DNA of 64,000 nt from Aquidulcibacter paucihalophilus (GCF_002105465.1 NZ_NCSQ01000174.1:173069-237068); one strand, 5' to 3'. Shown: positions 1 to 9,378, counted from the first letter of the stretch. A program made the numbers and translations. The notes: generated by a model from the sequence alone, not told the origin.

Positions 1-357
1 TGGCCGAAAGACGTTGAAAGCTTCGTGCGGCGCAATCTGGTTAAAATCTATCCCGACCTCAGCGCTATTCAGGTTACCCATGCTTGGGGTGGAGCACTCG
101 GCATCACCCCAACCCGATTGCCTTTTTTGCGTCAAATCAGGCCCGGCATTCTGTCTGCGTCTGGATACTCGGGTCAAGGCGTTGTTTTAGCACCTTATTT
201 TGGGCGCATCCTTGCGGCATGTGTTTTGGGTCAACAGCGTGACTATGACGTGCTCGACCGTATGCCCGTACCCCATTTCCCAGGTGGCCGGGCGCTCCGC
301 TGGCCGCTTTTGACCGCAGCCATGTCTTGGTATGCGCTGCGAGATAAATTACCGTGA
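1..357 (+). CDS. FAD-dependent amine oxidoreductase, C-terminal part (PuuB-like)
   Basis: Only the last 118 codons lie in the window; the reading frame is open from base 1 and ends at TGA 355-357. The visible part carries THAWGG and, about 40 residues later, GYSGQGVVLAP, the C-terminal FAD-contact region of the DAO/glycine-oxidase fold. A late FPGG...RWP stretch is as in gamma-glutamylputrescine oxidases. Such enzymes oxidise a primary amine to an aldehyde with release of ammonia and peroxide. The next gene, 29 bp downstream on the same strand, is a succinate-semialdehyde dehydrogenase, which fits polyamine/GABA degradation. The substrate is inferred from family resemblance and context, since the N-terminal half is missing. 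Confidence 0.75.
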   Translation, partial: WPKDVESFVRRNLVKIYPDLSAIQVTHAWGGALGITPTRLPFLRQIRPGILSASGYSGQGVVLAPYFGRILAACVLGQQRDYDVLDRMPVPHFPGGRALRWPLLTAAMSWYALRDKLP

Positions 358-386
358 TGCGAAGCCACGGCTGAGGAGGCCAAAAC

Positions 387-1832
387 GTGAAGCTGTCTAA
401 TCCACGCCTACTCCGTACCCAATGTCTCATTGATGGCCACTGGATCGGCGACGGCGATGAAGAAATTTTCAACCCCGCAACCGGGGCTGTTTTGGGTAAA
501 GTGCCCAGACTGGGTCACGACGCTGCGGAAAAAGCTGTTGCCGCGGCCCATGCCGCCCTACCTGCTTGGCGCAGCCAAACCGCAAAGGAAAGAAGCGCCA
601 TTCTGCGCCAGTGGTTTGACCTGATCATGGCCAACCTAGAAGATTTGGCGCAGATCTTGACGGCAGAACAAGGCAAGCCACTATCCGAAGCCCGCGGCGA
701 AATCGCTTACGCCGCGTCTTTCATTGAGTTTTTTGCTGAAGAGGCCAAGCGCATCCGCGGAGAGACGCTTCCGTCACCAAAAGCCGATGGCCGCATCATG
801 GTCTTACGCCAGCCCTTGGGAGTCGTGGCAGCCATCACGCCTTGGAATTTCCCGGCGGCCATGATTGCACGCAAAGTAGGTCCCGCGCTGGCGGTAGGCT
901 GCACCATGGTTCTAAAGCCCGCCCCAGAAACCCCGCTCACCGCACTCGCCCTCGCGGATTTGGCTTGTGAGGCGGGCGTGCCAGCGGGTGTATTGAACGT
1001 TGTGACGGGCGATGCCGTCGCCATCGGTCAAGCGTGGTGCGCGAGCGAGATCGTACGGGGGCTGTCGTTTACAGGCTCAACCCCAATTGGCAAACTTTTG
1101 ATGCGCCAATGCGCTGATACGGTCAAAAAACTGGGACTTGAACTTGGCGGAAATGCACCCTTCATCGTCTTTGATGATGCAGATATTGATACGGCCGTAG
1201 ACGGGGCCATGGCGTCTAAGTTCCGTAACATGGGCCAAACCTGCGTATGTGCGAATCGGATTTATGTCCAAGAAAACATCCATGATGCCTTCGTTGCCAA
1301 ACTGACGGCCAAAGTCGCCGCCATGAAAGTGGGACCAGGGACCGAGGAAGGCGTCACACAGGGCCCGCTAATCAACCAGGCAGCTCTCGCCAAAGTTCAA
1401 AGCCATGTCGCCGATGCCTTAGCCCAAGGTGCCAGCCTTCAAACTGGCGGCAAAGTCAGCTCGCTAGGGGGCACGTTCTTTGAACCCACCGTGATCACGG
1501 GGGTGACCAGTTCAATGAAGTTTGCACAGGAAGAAACCTTTGGTCCGGTCGCACCGATTTTTCGCTTCAAGACCGAGGCAGAAGTAATTGCTGCCGCCAA
1601 TGATACGCCATTTGGTCTTCAATCCTATTTTTATACGAAGGATTTGGCCCGCGCGTTCCGGGTTGCCGAAGCGCTTGAAACGGGGATTGTGGGCGTGAAT
1701 TCGGGGCTAACCTCGTCTGAAGGCGTACCGTTTGGCGGCATCAAACAAAGCGGCCTAGGCCGCGAAGGATCGCACCACGGTGTCGAAGAATATTTGGAGC
1801 TCAAATACGTCTATCTCGGCGGAATCTCCTAA
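387..1832 (+). CDS. gabD: Succinate-semialdehyde dehydrogenase
   Basis: A 481-residue aldehyde dehydrogenase, full length for GabD. It oxidises succinate semialdehyde to succinate with NAD(P)+, the last step of GABA breakdown. Visible motifs are the cofactor-pocket ITPWNFP, the general-base Glu in LELGGN (E252) and GQTCVCANR with catalytic Cys286 and a neighbouring Cys288, the double-cysteine form typical of GabD. The start is GTG 387, chosen because AGGAGG lies just upstream. The gene follows the PuuB-like oxidase at 29 bp and probably shares its transcript. Related semialdehyde dehydrogenases such as glutarate semialdehyde dehydrogenase have nearly the same motifs, so exact substrate range is uncertain. 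Confidence 0.9.
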   Translation: MKLSNPRLLRTQCLIDGHWIGDGDEEIFNPATGAVLGKVPRLGHDAAEKAVAAAHAALPAWRSQTAKERSAILRQWFDLIMANLEDLAQILTAEQGKPLSEARGEIAYAASFIEFFAEEAKRIRGETLPSPKADGRIMVLRQPLGVVAAITPWNFPAAMIARKVGPALAVGCTMVLKPAPETPLTALALADLACEAGVPAGVLNVVTGDAVAIGQAWCASEIVRGLSFTGSTPIGKLLMRQCADTVKKLGLELGGNAPFIVFDDADIDTAVDGAMASKFRNMGQTCVCANRIYVQENIHDAFVAKLTAKVAAMKVGPGTEEGVTQGPLINQAALAKVQSHVADALAQGASLQTGGKVSSLGGTFFEPTVITGVTSSMKFAQEETFGPVAPIFRFKTEAEVIAAANDTPFGLQSYFYTKDLARAFRVAEALETGIVGVNSGLTSSEGVPFGGIKQSGLGREGSHHGVEEYLELKYVYLGGIS

Positions 1833-1890
1833 GCCGAAACTGTGCATAAGGTGCATCCAATCGCCCGGCGTTAATCTTTGTTAACCAATC

Positions 1891-1906
1891 TTAGCTTAGA
1901 CTTAAC
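1891..1906 (+). promoter_or_regulatory. CtrA-box-like site upstream of divL
   Basis: The bases read TTAG, seven bases, then TTAAC, one mismatch from the CtrA consensus TTAA-N7-TTAAC. It lies 35 bp before the divL start. A second related element, GTTAA-N6-TTAAC, sits at 1870-1885 but has the wrong spacing. Assignment is by motif and context only, since DivL acts in the CtrA pathway. Confidence 0.35.
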
Positions 1907-1940
1907 AAAGTGAATCAAAACGAGTGGATGCGTACAGAAA

Positions 1941-4241
1941 GTGCCATTAGACTTGTCAGCCTTTTTAGCCCAATGGGGGCGTGATGTCGTCACCGCGGGC
2001 GGAGCCGCGGCCGTGGCCGGCTATTTGGCGTATCGCTATGGCAAGCAAAGGCGTGTTCCCATTTCGAGCCCCCGTGCCAGTGCCGCCATTGCTGCTTCTG
2101 GCTCGGTCGCCTTGGTTTGGCCCGATCATGATGATGGCGAAGGCTGGGGCGAACCCGAGGAGGAGGCCGACGCCTCAACGCGGTCAACGCTCCTCAAACG
2201 CTTGGATCTAAAGGCACAAAGCCCAACCGAAGAACCCAGTACCTTTGATATCCTAGAAGCTTTGGTTGCAGCCTCCGCTGAGCTTGGCACCCGCCTTACG
2301 CAATTGCGTCAGCGCGGAGAAGCTTTCACCTTATCGGTTTTGGGACTTGAAGTTATGGGCAAGCCCCACGGCGCGAAGGCCATTGTCTGGTTGACCCCCG
2401 GTGCGGCTGCAGGCGATCTTGCTGGGGCTGGACAGGCAAGTTTCCCGGCTTGGCGAACCGATAGCCAAGGTGCTCTTTTATGGGCCAATACGTCGTATTT
2501 GAAGGCCGTTGAAGCGGTCGATCTCGAAGATGCACGCGCCCGGGATTGCGCGCTTGATCAAAAGGCGCGTGATGATGCCGCTCAAGCGGCCAAGGGCCAA
2601 GCCTCAACCCATACCAGAGCGGTTACCATTGATGGCAAGCGTCGCATGTTGCGGATCAGTCTTTTTCCTGCCGACGACGGTGCGTCGGGCATTGCATTTG
2701 ACGTTACAGAAGAGATTGAGGTGCGCGACACCTTGGCCCGCGAAGCCAAAGCGCACGAGGAAACCTTAAACCACCTTACCGACGCGGTTGCTGTTTTTGA
2801 CTCCAGTCGACGCTTAACAACGCACAATAGCGCCTTCTCCAATTTGTGGGGCCTTGAGGATGCGTGGTTGAATGATGGCCCAACCCATGGCGAATGGCTG
2901 GACCGGTTGCGCCAGTCTGCCAAGATTGCAGCGACGCGCGATTTTGCCGCCTGGAAAGCGAAGGAGCTGTCGCATTACCAGGAACCCGGCCTGATTCCTG
3001 ATGAGACGTGGACCATGCCTGATGGTCGTATTCTGCGCGTGGCCCGCCAGCGCCAGCCTTCAGGTGGTCTGTTGATCCTGTTTGAGGACATCTCCGATAA
3101 GATGGGTCTGCAAGCCCGGTTCAAAACATTGATCGAGGTACAGCGCGCCACCTTGGACAAGCTTGGCGAAGGCGTGGCGGTGTTCACGGCTGACGGGCGG
3201 CTCTCCTTGGCCAATAGTGCCTTCGCCCGCATGTGGGGCCTCGACCAAAGTTTCTTAGACGCACTGCCCGAATTTGATTTGGTTGCAGAGCGTGCAATTT
3301 TGGTCCATCGCGACGCCGTGTTTTGGAGTGAATTAAAGGCCCGGATTTCTGATCCCTCACCTCGTTCACGACAAGAGAAACAGGGTGAATTTGTGTGCGC
3401 CGATGGCACCAGCCTGACTTGGCTAACCCGCCCCCTGCCCGATGGTGCAACGCTGGCGGCCTTTGCTGACGTGACTGCTGCGCGCGAAGTGGAAACTGCT
3501 CTGCGCGACAAGGCCGCGGCTTTCCAAGATGCCGACCGCCTAAAAACCGAGTTTGTGCGTAATGTGAGTTATCAATTGCGTACACCGCTTACGACGATTG
3601 GGGGCTATGCCGAACTCTTGGCAGCAGGTGTTGGCGGCACGTTAACTGAAGCCCAGTCAGATTATCTGAACTCAATCAGCATTGCGTCCAGCCAACTCGA
3701 AAAGCTGATCGAGAATATTCTCGACCTCGCCATGATTGATGCCGGACAAATGTCGCTAGACTTGGGCGACGTCAATCTGGCCGAAACCCTAGAAGTTACG
3801 GCAGAGATCGCGCGGACCAATTCCGTCAACGACCAAGTGCGGATTGTGGTTGAGTGTGACGAAAGCGCCGGGATCATTCGGGCAGATAAAGCGCGCATCC
3901 GGCAGATTTTGTTCAATCTGGTATCCAATGCGCTGCGCTTTACGGGCAAAGGCGACACCATCACGATTGGTGCTCGTCGCTTTGACGATACGGTTCGGCT
4001 TTGGGTCAGCGATACTGGGCCGGGCATAGATATGGCGCGGCAAGCTTCTGCTTTTGAAGGCTTTGCCGATGGCGACCGGCGGGCTGGCGTCAGTCTCGCT
4101 TTGGTGAAGCGCTTTGTTGAACTACACGGCGGCTGGGTGTCTCTGGCCTCCCCCAATGCCAAAGGGGTTACCGTGTCTTGCTATCTCCCCGCAAAAGCTA
4201 CCCATTTGCATGCCGCACCCGAACTCGATCTTGTGAGTTGA
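1941..4241 (+). CDS. divL: DivL-type tyrosine pseudo-kinase of the CtrA cell-cycle pathway
   Basis: A 766-residue protein, close to the 769 of Caulobacter DivL. Order: one N-terminal membrane segment (about residues 15-30), a low-similarity region, three PAS-like sensor segments (roughly 160-260, 265-385, 390-520), a HisKA-like dimerisation helix and a C-terminal HATPase. The phospho-acceptor position reads NVSYQLRTPL, with Tyr544 where ordinary kinases have His, the defining feature of DivL. The N box (NLVSNALRF) and G1 (DTGPGID) are recognisable; G2 is degenerate (AGVSLALVKR). In Caulobacter DivL controls CckA and hence CtrA at a cell pole. The start is GTG 1941. The stop lies 8 bp from the convergent hybrid kinase. 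Confidence is high from the Tyr substitution, architecture and length together. Confidence 0.9.
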   Translation: MPLDLSAFLAQWGRDVVTAGGAAAVAGYLAYRYGKQRRVPISSPRASAAIAASGSVALVWPDHDDGEGWGEPEEEADASTRSTLLKRLDLKAQSPTEEPSTFDILEALVAASAELGTRLTQLRQRGEAFTLSVLGLEVMGKPHGAKAIVWLTPGAAAGDLAGAGQASFPAWRTDSQGALLWANTSYLKAVEAVDLEDARARDCALDQKARDDAAQAAKGQASTHTRAVTIDGKRRMLRISLFPADDGASGIAFDVTEEIEVRDTLAREAKAHEETLNHLTDAVAVFDSSRRLTTHNSAFSNLWGLEDAWLNDGPTHGEWLDRLRQSAKIAATRDFAAWKAKELSHYQEPGLIPDETWTMPDGRILRVARQRQPSGGLLILFEDISDKMGLQARFKTLIEVQRATLDKLGEGVAVFTADGRLSLANSAFARMWGLDQSFLDALPEFDLVAERAILVHRDAVFWSELKARISDPSPRSRQEKQGEFVCADGTSLTWLTRPLPDGATLAAFADVTAAREVETALRDKAAAFQDADRLKTEFVRNVSYQLRTPLTTIGGYAELLAAGVGGTLTEAQSDYLNSISIASSQLEKLIENILDLAMIDAGQMSLDLGDVNLAETLEVTAEIARTNSVNDQVRIVVECDESAGIIRADKARIRQILFNLVSNALRFTGKGDTITIGARRFDDTVRLWVSDTGPGIDMARQASAFEGFADGDRRAGVSLALVKRFVELHGGWVSLASPNAKGVTVSCYLPAKATHLHAAPELDLVS

Positions 4242-4249
4242 ATTGGACC

Positions 4250-5917
4250 TTAGGCACGCGCCAAGGCGGGGCTTTCATCTGGATGATTGGCTATGGCCCC
4301 CGCGAGAGCCGCCTCAATCCCTTTCGCCAAGGATTCAGGCGTGACAGGCTTTGCAATATGGACGTCGCACCCGGCCTGTAAGGCCTGTTCGACATGCTCT
4401 TTCATGGCGTTCGCGCTGAGCATGGCAATGGGCGTGCGGGGGCGGTTGGCGGTCAATTCAAAAGCCCGGATCGCCTGTGTGGCCTTCAAGCCATCCATTT
4501 CGGGCATCTGCATATCCATCAAAACGACATCAAACTTATCAGCTTGGAAAGCTTCCAAGGCCTTCACGCCATTCTCCACGACGGTAAGGTCCACACCATA
4601 GGGCTGTAGGATCATGGCCACAACGCGTTGATTGGTTGGATGATCCTCGGCCAGTAGAATGCGCAAGAGGCGCTCTGCCGCGCCCGAGGTCGCCACATTT
4701 TGCTTCGGCACTTCAGGCTGCATCGCGCGCAGGATGTCAAATGCATCAAGTGGCATAGACCGTTTCAGCGGCAGCCTGACGGTAAAGGTTGAGCCTTCGT
4801 TCGGAATCGACACGACACTGATAGAGCCGTCCATCATCTCTGACAGGGCCTTACAGATGGACAAGCCAAGACCTGTGCCACCAAATTGGCGGGTGATTGA
4901 TCCGTCGGCTTGTTCAAAGCGATTGAACAAGCGGGCGCGGGCTTCTTTATCAAACCCGATACCCGTGTCGGAAACCTTGACGACTAAGGTCGCCACCTCT
5001 CCGTCGACTTCGGGTTCGATCACATCGACCTGAACCGTAACCTGGCCCTCTTTGGTGAACTTAACCGCATTAGAGGCTAGGTTCGAAACGATCTGGCGAA
5101 TGCGGACGACATCCCCTTTGAAAAGCCCGCGCGCGGTTTCCCCAAAACTCAAGCCGAATTTAAGGAATTTCTCCGTCGCGGCTGTCTGCATCAAATGCAC
5201 AGCCGCCTCGATCGCCTCGACAAGATCGAACGTGTCGACCTGAAGGGTAAGCTTGCCTGCTTCGATCTTGGACACGTCAAGGATATCGGTCAAAAAGCGC
5301 TCAAGCGTCTGGCCCGACTGACGGATGAGGCTAACCATTTCGAACTGCTCATCGCTAAGTGGGGTCCGGCTCAAAGCCCCGGCCAAACCAATGACCCCAT
5401 TGAGAGGCGTACGAATTTCATGGCTCATATTGGCGAGGAATATGCTTTTGGCCTTGCTGGCAGATTCCGCCGCAGCCCGGGCTTGGCGGATTGCCGCCTC
5501 AGACCGACTGTTTCGAAGCACATAAGCTAATTGATGGGTTATTAGACGCCAATTGATCGGCTTGACGACAAAGGAGGTCGCGCCAGCGGCAAAGGCCAAA
5601 TCAATTGCCTCCATATCGTCGCGCCCGGTAATGACAACAACCGGCAGACCCATCAAACGCGGATCGCGGCCCATGGCTTCCATCAGCTCAAAGCCATTCA
5701 TATTCGGCATGTCGAGATCGACGAGCGCCACGTCAAAGTCACCTTTACGCAAAGCTTCCAGCGCAATCAGCCCATCCTCTGCAACACTTACCTCGATACT
5801 GGGGCTAGCGAGGTGGGAGACGGCAAATTCACGCAGGATGGGATCGTCGTCCACAACCAAGACCCGTGCAAAGTCTGTTCGGACGAAATGATCAATGCTT
5901 GCGGCGGGCGAACTCAT
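4250..5917 (-). CDS. Hybrid histidine kinase, receiver-kinase-receiver
   Basis: A soluble 555-residue protein with no membrane segment. It has an N-terminal receiver (residues 18-135, phospho-acceptor Asp67 in VDLDMP), a linker, HisKA with His166 in NMSHEIRTPLNG, HATPase_c with intact DTGIGF and GGTGLGLSI boxes, and a C-terminal receiver with MDMQMPEMDG. It should autophosphorylate and relay to its own Asp and then to a phosphotransferase or output regulator. The N-terminal receiver suggests that another kinase controls it. The ATG at 5917 has no strong ribosome-binding site. It is convergent with divL, so a link to cell-cycle signalling is only a positional inference. No cognate output regulator is adjacent. 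Confidence 0.85.
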   Translation of the reverse strand: MSSPAASIDHFVRTDFARVLVVDDDPILREFAVSHLASPSIEVSVAEDGLIALEALRKGDFDVALVDLDMPNMNGFELMEAMGRDPRLMGLPVVVITGRDDMEAIDLAFAAGATSFVVKPINWRLITHQLAYVLRNSRSEAAIRQARAAAESASKAKSIFLANMSHEIRTPLNGVIGLAGALSRTPLSDEQFEMVSLIRQSGQTLERFLTDILDVSKIEAGKLTLQVDTFDLVEAIEAAVHLMQTAATEKFLKFGLSFGETARGLFKGDVVRIRQIVSNLASNAVKFTKEGQVTVQVDVIEPEVDGEVATLVVKVSDTGIGFDKEARARLFNRFEQADGSITRQFGGTGLGLSICKALSEMMDGSISVVSIPNEGSTFTVRLPLKRSMPLDAFDILRAMQPEVPKQNVATSGAAERLLRILLAEDHPTNQRVVAMILQPYGVDLTVVENGVKALEAFQADKFDVVLMDMQMPEMDGLKATQAIRAFELTANRPRTPIAMLSANAMKEHVEQALQAGCDVHIAKPVTPESLAKGIEAALAGAIANHPDESPALARA

Positions 5918-6306
5918 ATGGGCACCCAGTCCAGAAGGCCGGTCTCAAAGGCCGTACCCGCAAGTCCAACAGGGCAACGCAGCCGGGCCGGCACGCGCAA
6001 GCTGCTTGGCTGCATGCGTCGCCCAGTTTGTAGCATTTGGAGAGGCGTGAAGCTCTGCACCATTGCGTTTATGAATCCCATACCGACCAAATTGCCCACG
6101 TTTTTGGGTAAAATGTCGCAGAAACTCCTTAACTTTAGGTCAAGCAAACGGGGGCTTTTTTAAACAAGTCCTTAGCATCAGTCAGAAAATCTAGAGTAGT
6201 GAGGTCTTCCAGTCCCAAAAAAGGCGAAGGAGTTAGCTGCGCGCGCCAAATACTGGGTTATTTTCGCCTAACTGGCGAATATCAGACTGTATTTGAATGA
6301 AAAATT
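5918..6306. other. 389-bp intergenic region upstream of the hybrid kinase
   Basis: This stretch lies between the hybrid kinase start and the engB stop. The minus strand has an open frame (6147-5914) running into the kinase start, but it begins with TTG, has no clear ribosome-binding site and resembles no family I recognise, so it is not called. An AT-richer segment at about 6120-6200 is the likely place for the kinase promoter. I see no tRNA, strong hairpin or repeat. Confidence 0.4.
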
Positions 6307-6963
6307 TTACGTTACCGATAAGGAAGCGATTTCCTCTCGCAATTGCCCAATGCCGAGGTTTTCATGCGAAGAAATTGGGATAACCTCAGGATGTGCAGCG
6401 GGACGCTTCTTGAGGGCCTCTTTTGTGGCAGCAAGCACCGCGTCCAGCTCCCCCTTCTTCAATTTGTCGACCTTTGTCAGGATGATTTGATACGACAAGG
6501 CAGAACTATCCAGCATGCGCATCACGTCCAGATCATTTGGCTTTAACCCATGGCGGCTGTCGACCAGAACAAAGGCCCGCTTCAAAGTGGCGCGGCCACG
6601 CAAGAAGTCACGCGTTGCTTCGTTCCAGCGCGCGATCTCTGCCTTTGATGCCACTGCATGGCCATAGCCGGGTAGATCAACAATCCGAATACGCTCAACT
6701 TCATCTTTGCCGGCGATGGCAAAGAAGATCAGTTCGCGGGTGCGCCCGGGTTCTGACGAGGCCCGGGCGAGACCTTTGCGCCCGACCAAAGCATTTACCA
6801 AGCTGGACTTGCCGACGTTGGACCGACCTGCAAAGCAGACTTCAGGTGCCCCCATGGGCGGCAAGTCTGACATCGTCTTGGCGGCCCACAGAAAGCGCGG
6901 CTCCAAGCGAAACAAGCGTTCCCCCGGCGGGAGGTCACGCATCGGAGCCATTGGTTCAGACAT
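6307..6963 (-). CDS. engB: Ribosome-biogenesis GTPase EngB (YihA/YsxC)
   Basis: A 218-residue TRAFAC GTPase needed for late 50S ribosomal subunit assembly. It shows G1 GRSNVGKSS, G2 PGRT, G3 DLPGYGHA and G4 TKVDKL in order, with the usual EngB length. It starts 2 bp after the yidC stop, so it is the last gene of a rpmH-rnpA-yidC-engB transcript, a common alphaproteobacterial arrangement. In many relatives argB follows; here a regulatory gap and the hybrid kinase follow instead. The start is ATG 6963. Confidence 0.95.
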   Translation of the reverse strand: MSEPMAPMRDLPPGERLFRLEPRFLWAAKTMSDLPPMGAPEVCFAGRSNVGKSSLVNALVGRKGLARASSEPGRTRELIFFAIAGKDEVERIRIVDLPGYGHAVASKAEIARWNEATRDFLRGRATLKRAFVLVDSRHGLKPNDLDVMRMLDSSALSYQIILTKVDKLKKGELDAVLAATKEALKKRPAAHPEVIPISSHENLGIGQLREEIASLSVT

Positions 6964-6965
6964 AA

Positions 6966-8792
6966 TCAGGCAGACTTTTTCTTGCCGAGTTTTGCAAAGA
7001 ACTCGTCAATTGGGTTAGACGTACCTGACCGCTTCGAGATCACATATTGCTGCACAATCGTCAGCAGGTTTGACCAAGTGTAATAGATCACGAGGCCCGA
7101 ACCAAAGCCCGCGAATACGAAGACGAAGATCCACGGCATGAGCGCAAAAATTTGTGCCTGCAGCGGGTCGGTCGCAGTAGGCTGCATCTTCTGCAACAAC
7201 CAGAACGAGACACCGTACAGGATCGGCCAAGCACCAATCGCCAAGAAGGTGCCAATAATGGGGATTGCCGTCGGGTCATAGGGTAGCAGACCGAAGAGAT
7301 TGAAGATCGTGGTTGGATCTTTGGCCGACAGGTCAGAAATCCAGCCGTAGAAGGGTGCATGACGCAATTCGAGCGAAATCGAGAGAACCTTAAACAAGGC
7401 AAAGAAGATCGGCATTTGGAGCAAAGCTGGAATACAGCCAGCGACGGGATTAATCTTCTCCGTCTGATAAAGCTTCATCGTCTCTTGCTGCTGGCGCTGC
7501 ACATCGGCGGCAAAGCGTTCTTTGATCTCCGCCATTTTGGGGGCGAGATCGCGCAGTTTCGCAAAGCTCTTATAGCTGGAATACACTAGGGGGAAGGTCA
7601 CGACCTTGATCACGACGGTGACCATCAGAATGGCAATGCCGATATTGTTGCCGATCAAGCCATTGAAGAACATCAGCATGGCGTAGAATGGCTTGGTCAG
7701 GAACCAAAACATCCCCCAGTCGACGGCATCTTGAAAGCGCTGCAGCCCGAGTTCTTGGCCAAGAGTGCGCAATTCCGACACGCGCTTTGAGCCGGCATAG
7801 AGGTGCTGTGTTGTGGTCAAGCTTTGGCCCGCACCCAAGGCAACCGGTGCGGCAATGAAGCTGGCTTCAAACACTTCCTCATTCGGCAATTGGGTAACTT
7901 TATAGGCTCCGTCTACCTTGGTCTTTTGATCGGGAATCAGGGCGGAAAGCCAATATTTATCGGTGATGCCGAGCCAGCCACCGGTGCTGGCTTGTTGCAG
8001 AGCCTCGCCCTTCTCCAGCTTTTGGTAGCTCATCAATTTCAGCTTGCCATCAAATACGCCAACCATGCCCTCGTGGTTGATCCCATTAGGTGGCTCTTTT
8101 GGCTTTGCGTGGCGACGTATCGCGCCATAAGGCTGCAACGTCACGGGTGCCGCACCGGCATTCACAACGGTGTCTGTGACCGTGAACAGATAATTCTTAT
8201 CCACTTTCACGACACGCTTAAACGTCAGACCTTGACCATTGTTATAGGTCAGGGTGATGGGTGTCGTTGGCGTGAGCTTTTCGCCCGGAGTGGCCTGCCA
8301 GACCGTGTTGGGCCCTGGTAAAGCGCCGGCGCTGCCATCGGGCGCTGTAAAGCCAAAGAAAGCGTAATATCCATCGGCCGTGCCTTGCGGATGCAACAAC
8401 GTCACCGCTTTGGAATCTTTCTTGATGGTTTCATCATAGCGCTTCAGCACCAAATCATCGAACCGGCCACCCAAAGTCGAGACCGTCCCGCTGACCGCAT
8501 CCGCATCAATGCCAATACGTTGGCTCAAACCCAGCGCATCGGGACGGCTGACGGGTTGTCCTGCTGCTGCTGCTGCTTGCACAGGCGTGACAGCTGGTTG
8601 CGCCGCAGCAGATTTTTGTGCGGCGGCTTGGGCTTCCTGCTTCTGCGCCATCTCTGCCATACGCGCCTTCTCGCGCGGCATCTCATAAAAATATTGGAAG
8701 CCAAGCAAGATCGCTAAAGACAAGCCGATCGCGATTGCGAGGTTCTTGGTATCAGGCGCTGAGGGTGGCGGAGACAGTGGAGACGGGGACAT
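6966..8792 (-). CDS. yidC: Membrane protein insertase YidC
   Basis: A 608-residue inner-membrane insertase that helps Sec-dependent and Sec-independent proteins enter the membrane. It has an N-terminal membrane anchor (about residues 17-33), an Ala/Gln-rich linker, a large periplasmic beta domain (about 90-350) and the conserved C-terminal bundle of five membrane segments with INPVAGCIPALLQMPIFFALF. Length is usual for alphaproteobacteria. It lies between rnpA, 21 bp upstream, and engB. The usual intervening yidD is missing here and is found at 62.7 kb. Confidence 0.95.
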   Translation of the reverse strand: MSPSPLSPPPSAPDTKNLAIAIGLSLAILLGFQYFYEMPREKARMAEMAQKQEAQAAAQKSAAAQPAVTPVQAAAAAGQPVSRPDALGLSQRIGIDADAVSGTVSTLGGRFDDLVLKRYDETIKKDSKAVTLLHPQGTADGYYAFFGFTAPDGSAGALPGPNTVWQATPGEKLTPTTPITLTYNNGQGLTFKRVVKVDKNYLFTVTDTVVNAGAAPVTLQPYGAIRRHAKPKEPPNGINHEGMVGVFDGKLKLMSYQKLEKGEALQQASTGGWLGITDKYWLSALIPDQKTKVDGAYKVTQLPNEEVFEASFIAAPVALGAGQSLTTTQHLYAGSKRVSELRTLGQELGLQRFQDAVDWGMFWFLTKPFYAMLMFFNGLIGNNIGIAILMVTVVIKVVTFPLVYSSYKSFAKLRDLAPKMAEIKERFAADVQRQQQETMKLYQTEKINPVAGCIPALLQMPIFFALFKVLSISLELRHAPFYGWISDLSAKDPTTIFNLFGLLPYDPTAIPIIGTFLAIGAWPILYGVSFWLLQKMQPTATDPLQAQIFALMPWIFVFVFAGFGSGLVIYYTWSNLLTIVQQYVISKRSGTSNPIDEFFAKLGKKKSA

Positions 8793-8813
8793 TGGGGTCC
8801 TTGCTATCAGCTT

Positions 8814-9218
8814 CTAAGATGTGGCTGTGGCGGATGTAACAGGCGGAGAGGCAGGTTTTGCGGACAGCCTTAAGAACAGGGTGGTCAAGTCGTCAAGCAA
8901 GGCGGGCCATTCCACTGTCACAGTTGCAGTACGCGCGACTGCTACATAGTCAAATCCCGGGCGACCATGAAGAGGCAATAGCTGTAACATCGCTGCGCGC
9001 AAACGGCGGCGGGCCCGATTGCGGCTGACCGCATTGCCAACTTTCTTTGAAGCCGTCAGACCATACCGGATGAGGCCTTTGGACTGCGCGGCTGCATCGG
9101 AAGCCTGACGGACCTGCAATAACACAAATCGCCCAGCGGCCTTACGACCCTGAGCGACATGCAAAAACTGACGACGAATGGTCAGCCGATCAATCGTAGG
9201 AGGCGGACTATCGGACAT
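8814..9218 (-). CDS. rnpA: Ribonuclease P protein component
   Basis: A 134-residue basic protein that binds the catalytic RNase P RNA and helps process tRNA 5' ends. The signature SRNRARRRLR region and GLTASKKVGNAV match the family. Both tails are slightly longer than in enterobacteria, the C-terminal one being Ala/Pro/Thr-rich. The start ATG 9218 lies 25 bp after the rpmH stop, giving the universal rpmH-rnpA pair. Confidence 0.95.
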   Translation of the reverse strand: MSDSPPPTIDRLTIRRQFLHVAQGRKAAGRFVLLQVRQASDAAAQSKGLIRYGLTASKKVGNAVSRNRARRRLRAAMLQLLPLHGRPGFDYVAVARTATVTVEWPALLDDLTTLFLRLSAKPASPPVTSATATS

Positions 9219-9243
9219 AAGACTGCCCAGGCCGCCGGAACCT

Positions 9244-9378
9244 TTAAGCGCTCAGACGCTTACGGCCTTTGGCGCGACGACGGGCCAAAACCAGACGGCC
9301 GCCCTTGGTTGCCATACGGGCGCGGAAACCATGGCGACGAGCGCGGACGAGGTTAGATGGTTGAAACGTGCGTTTCAC
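9244..9378 (-). CDS. rpmH: 50S ribosomal protein L34
   Basis: A 44-residue, strongly basic protein starting [20 protein letters not shown] and ending RKRLSA, which matches bacterial L34 over its full length. The start is GTG 9378, preceded by AGGAG at about 9 bp. The stop TAA is at 9244-9246. It heads the rpmH-rnpA-yidC-engB transcript. The 117 bp upstream to the TonB receptor stop hold its promoter. Confidence 0.97.
   Translation of the reverse strand: MKRTFQPSNLVRARRHGFRARMATKGGRLVLARRRAKGRKRLSA

Noticed and set aside
5914..6147. A 77-codon minus-strand frame running into the hybrid kinase start
   Set aside because: Starts with TTG, lacks a clear ribosome-binding site and resembles nothing known.
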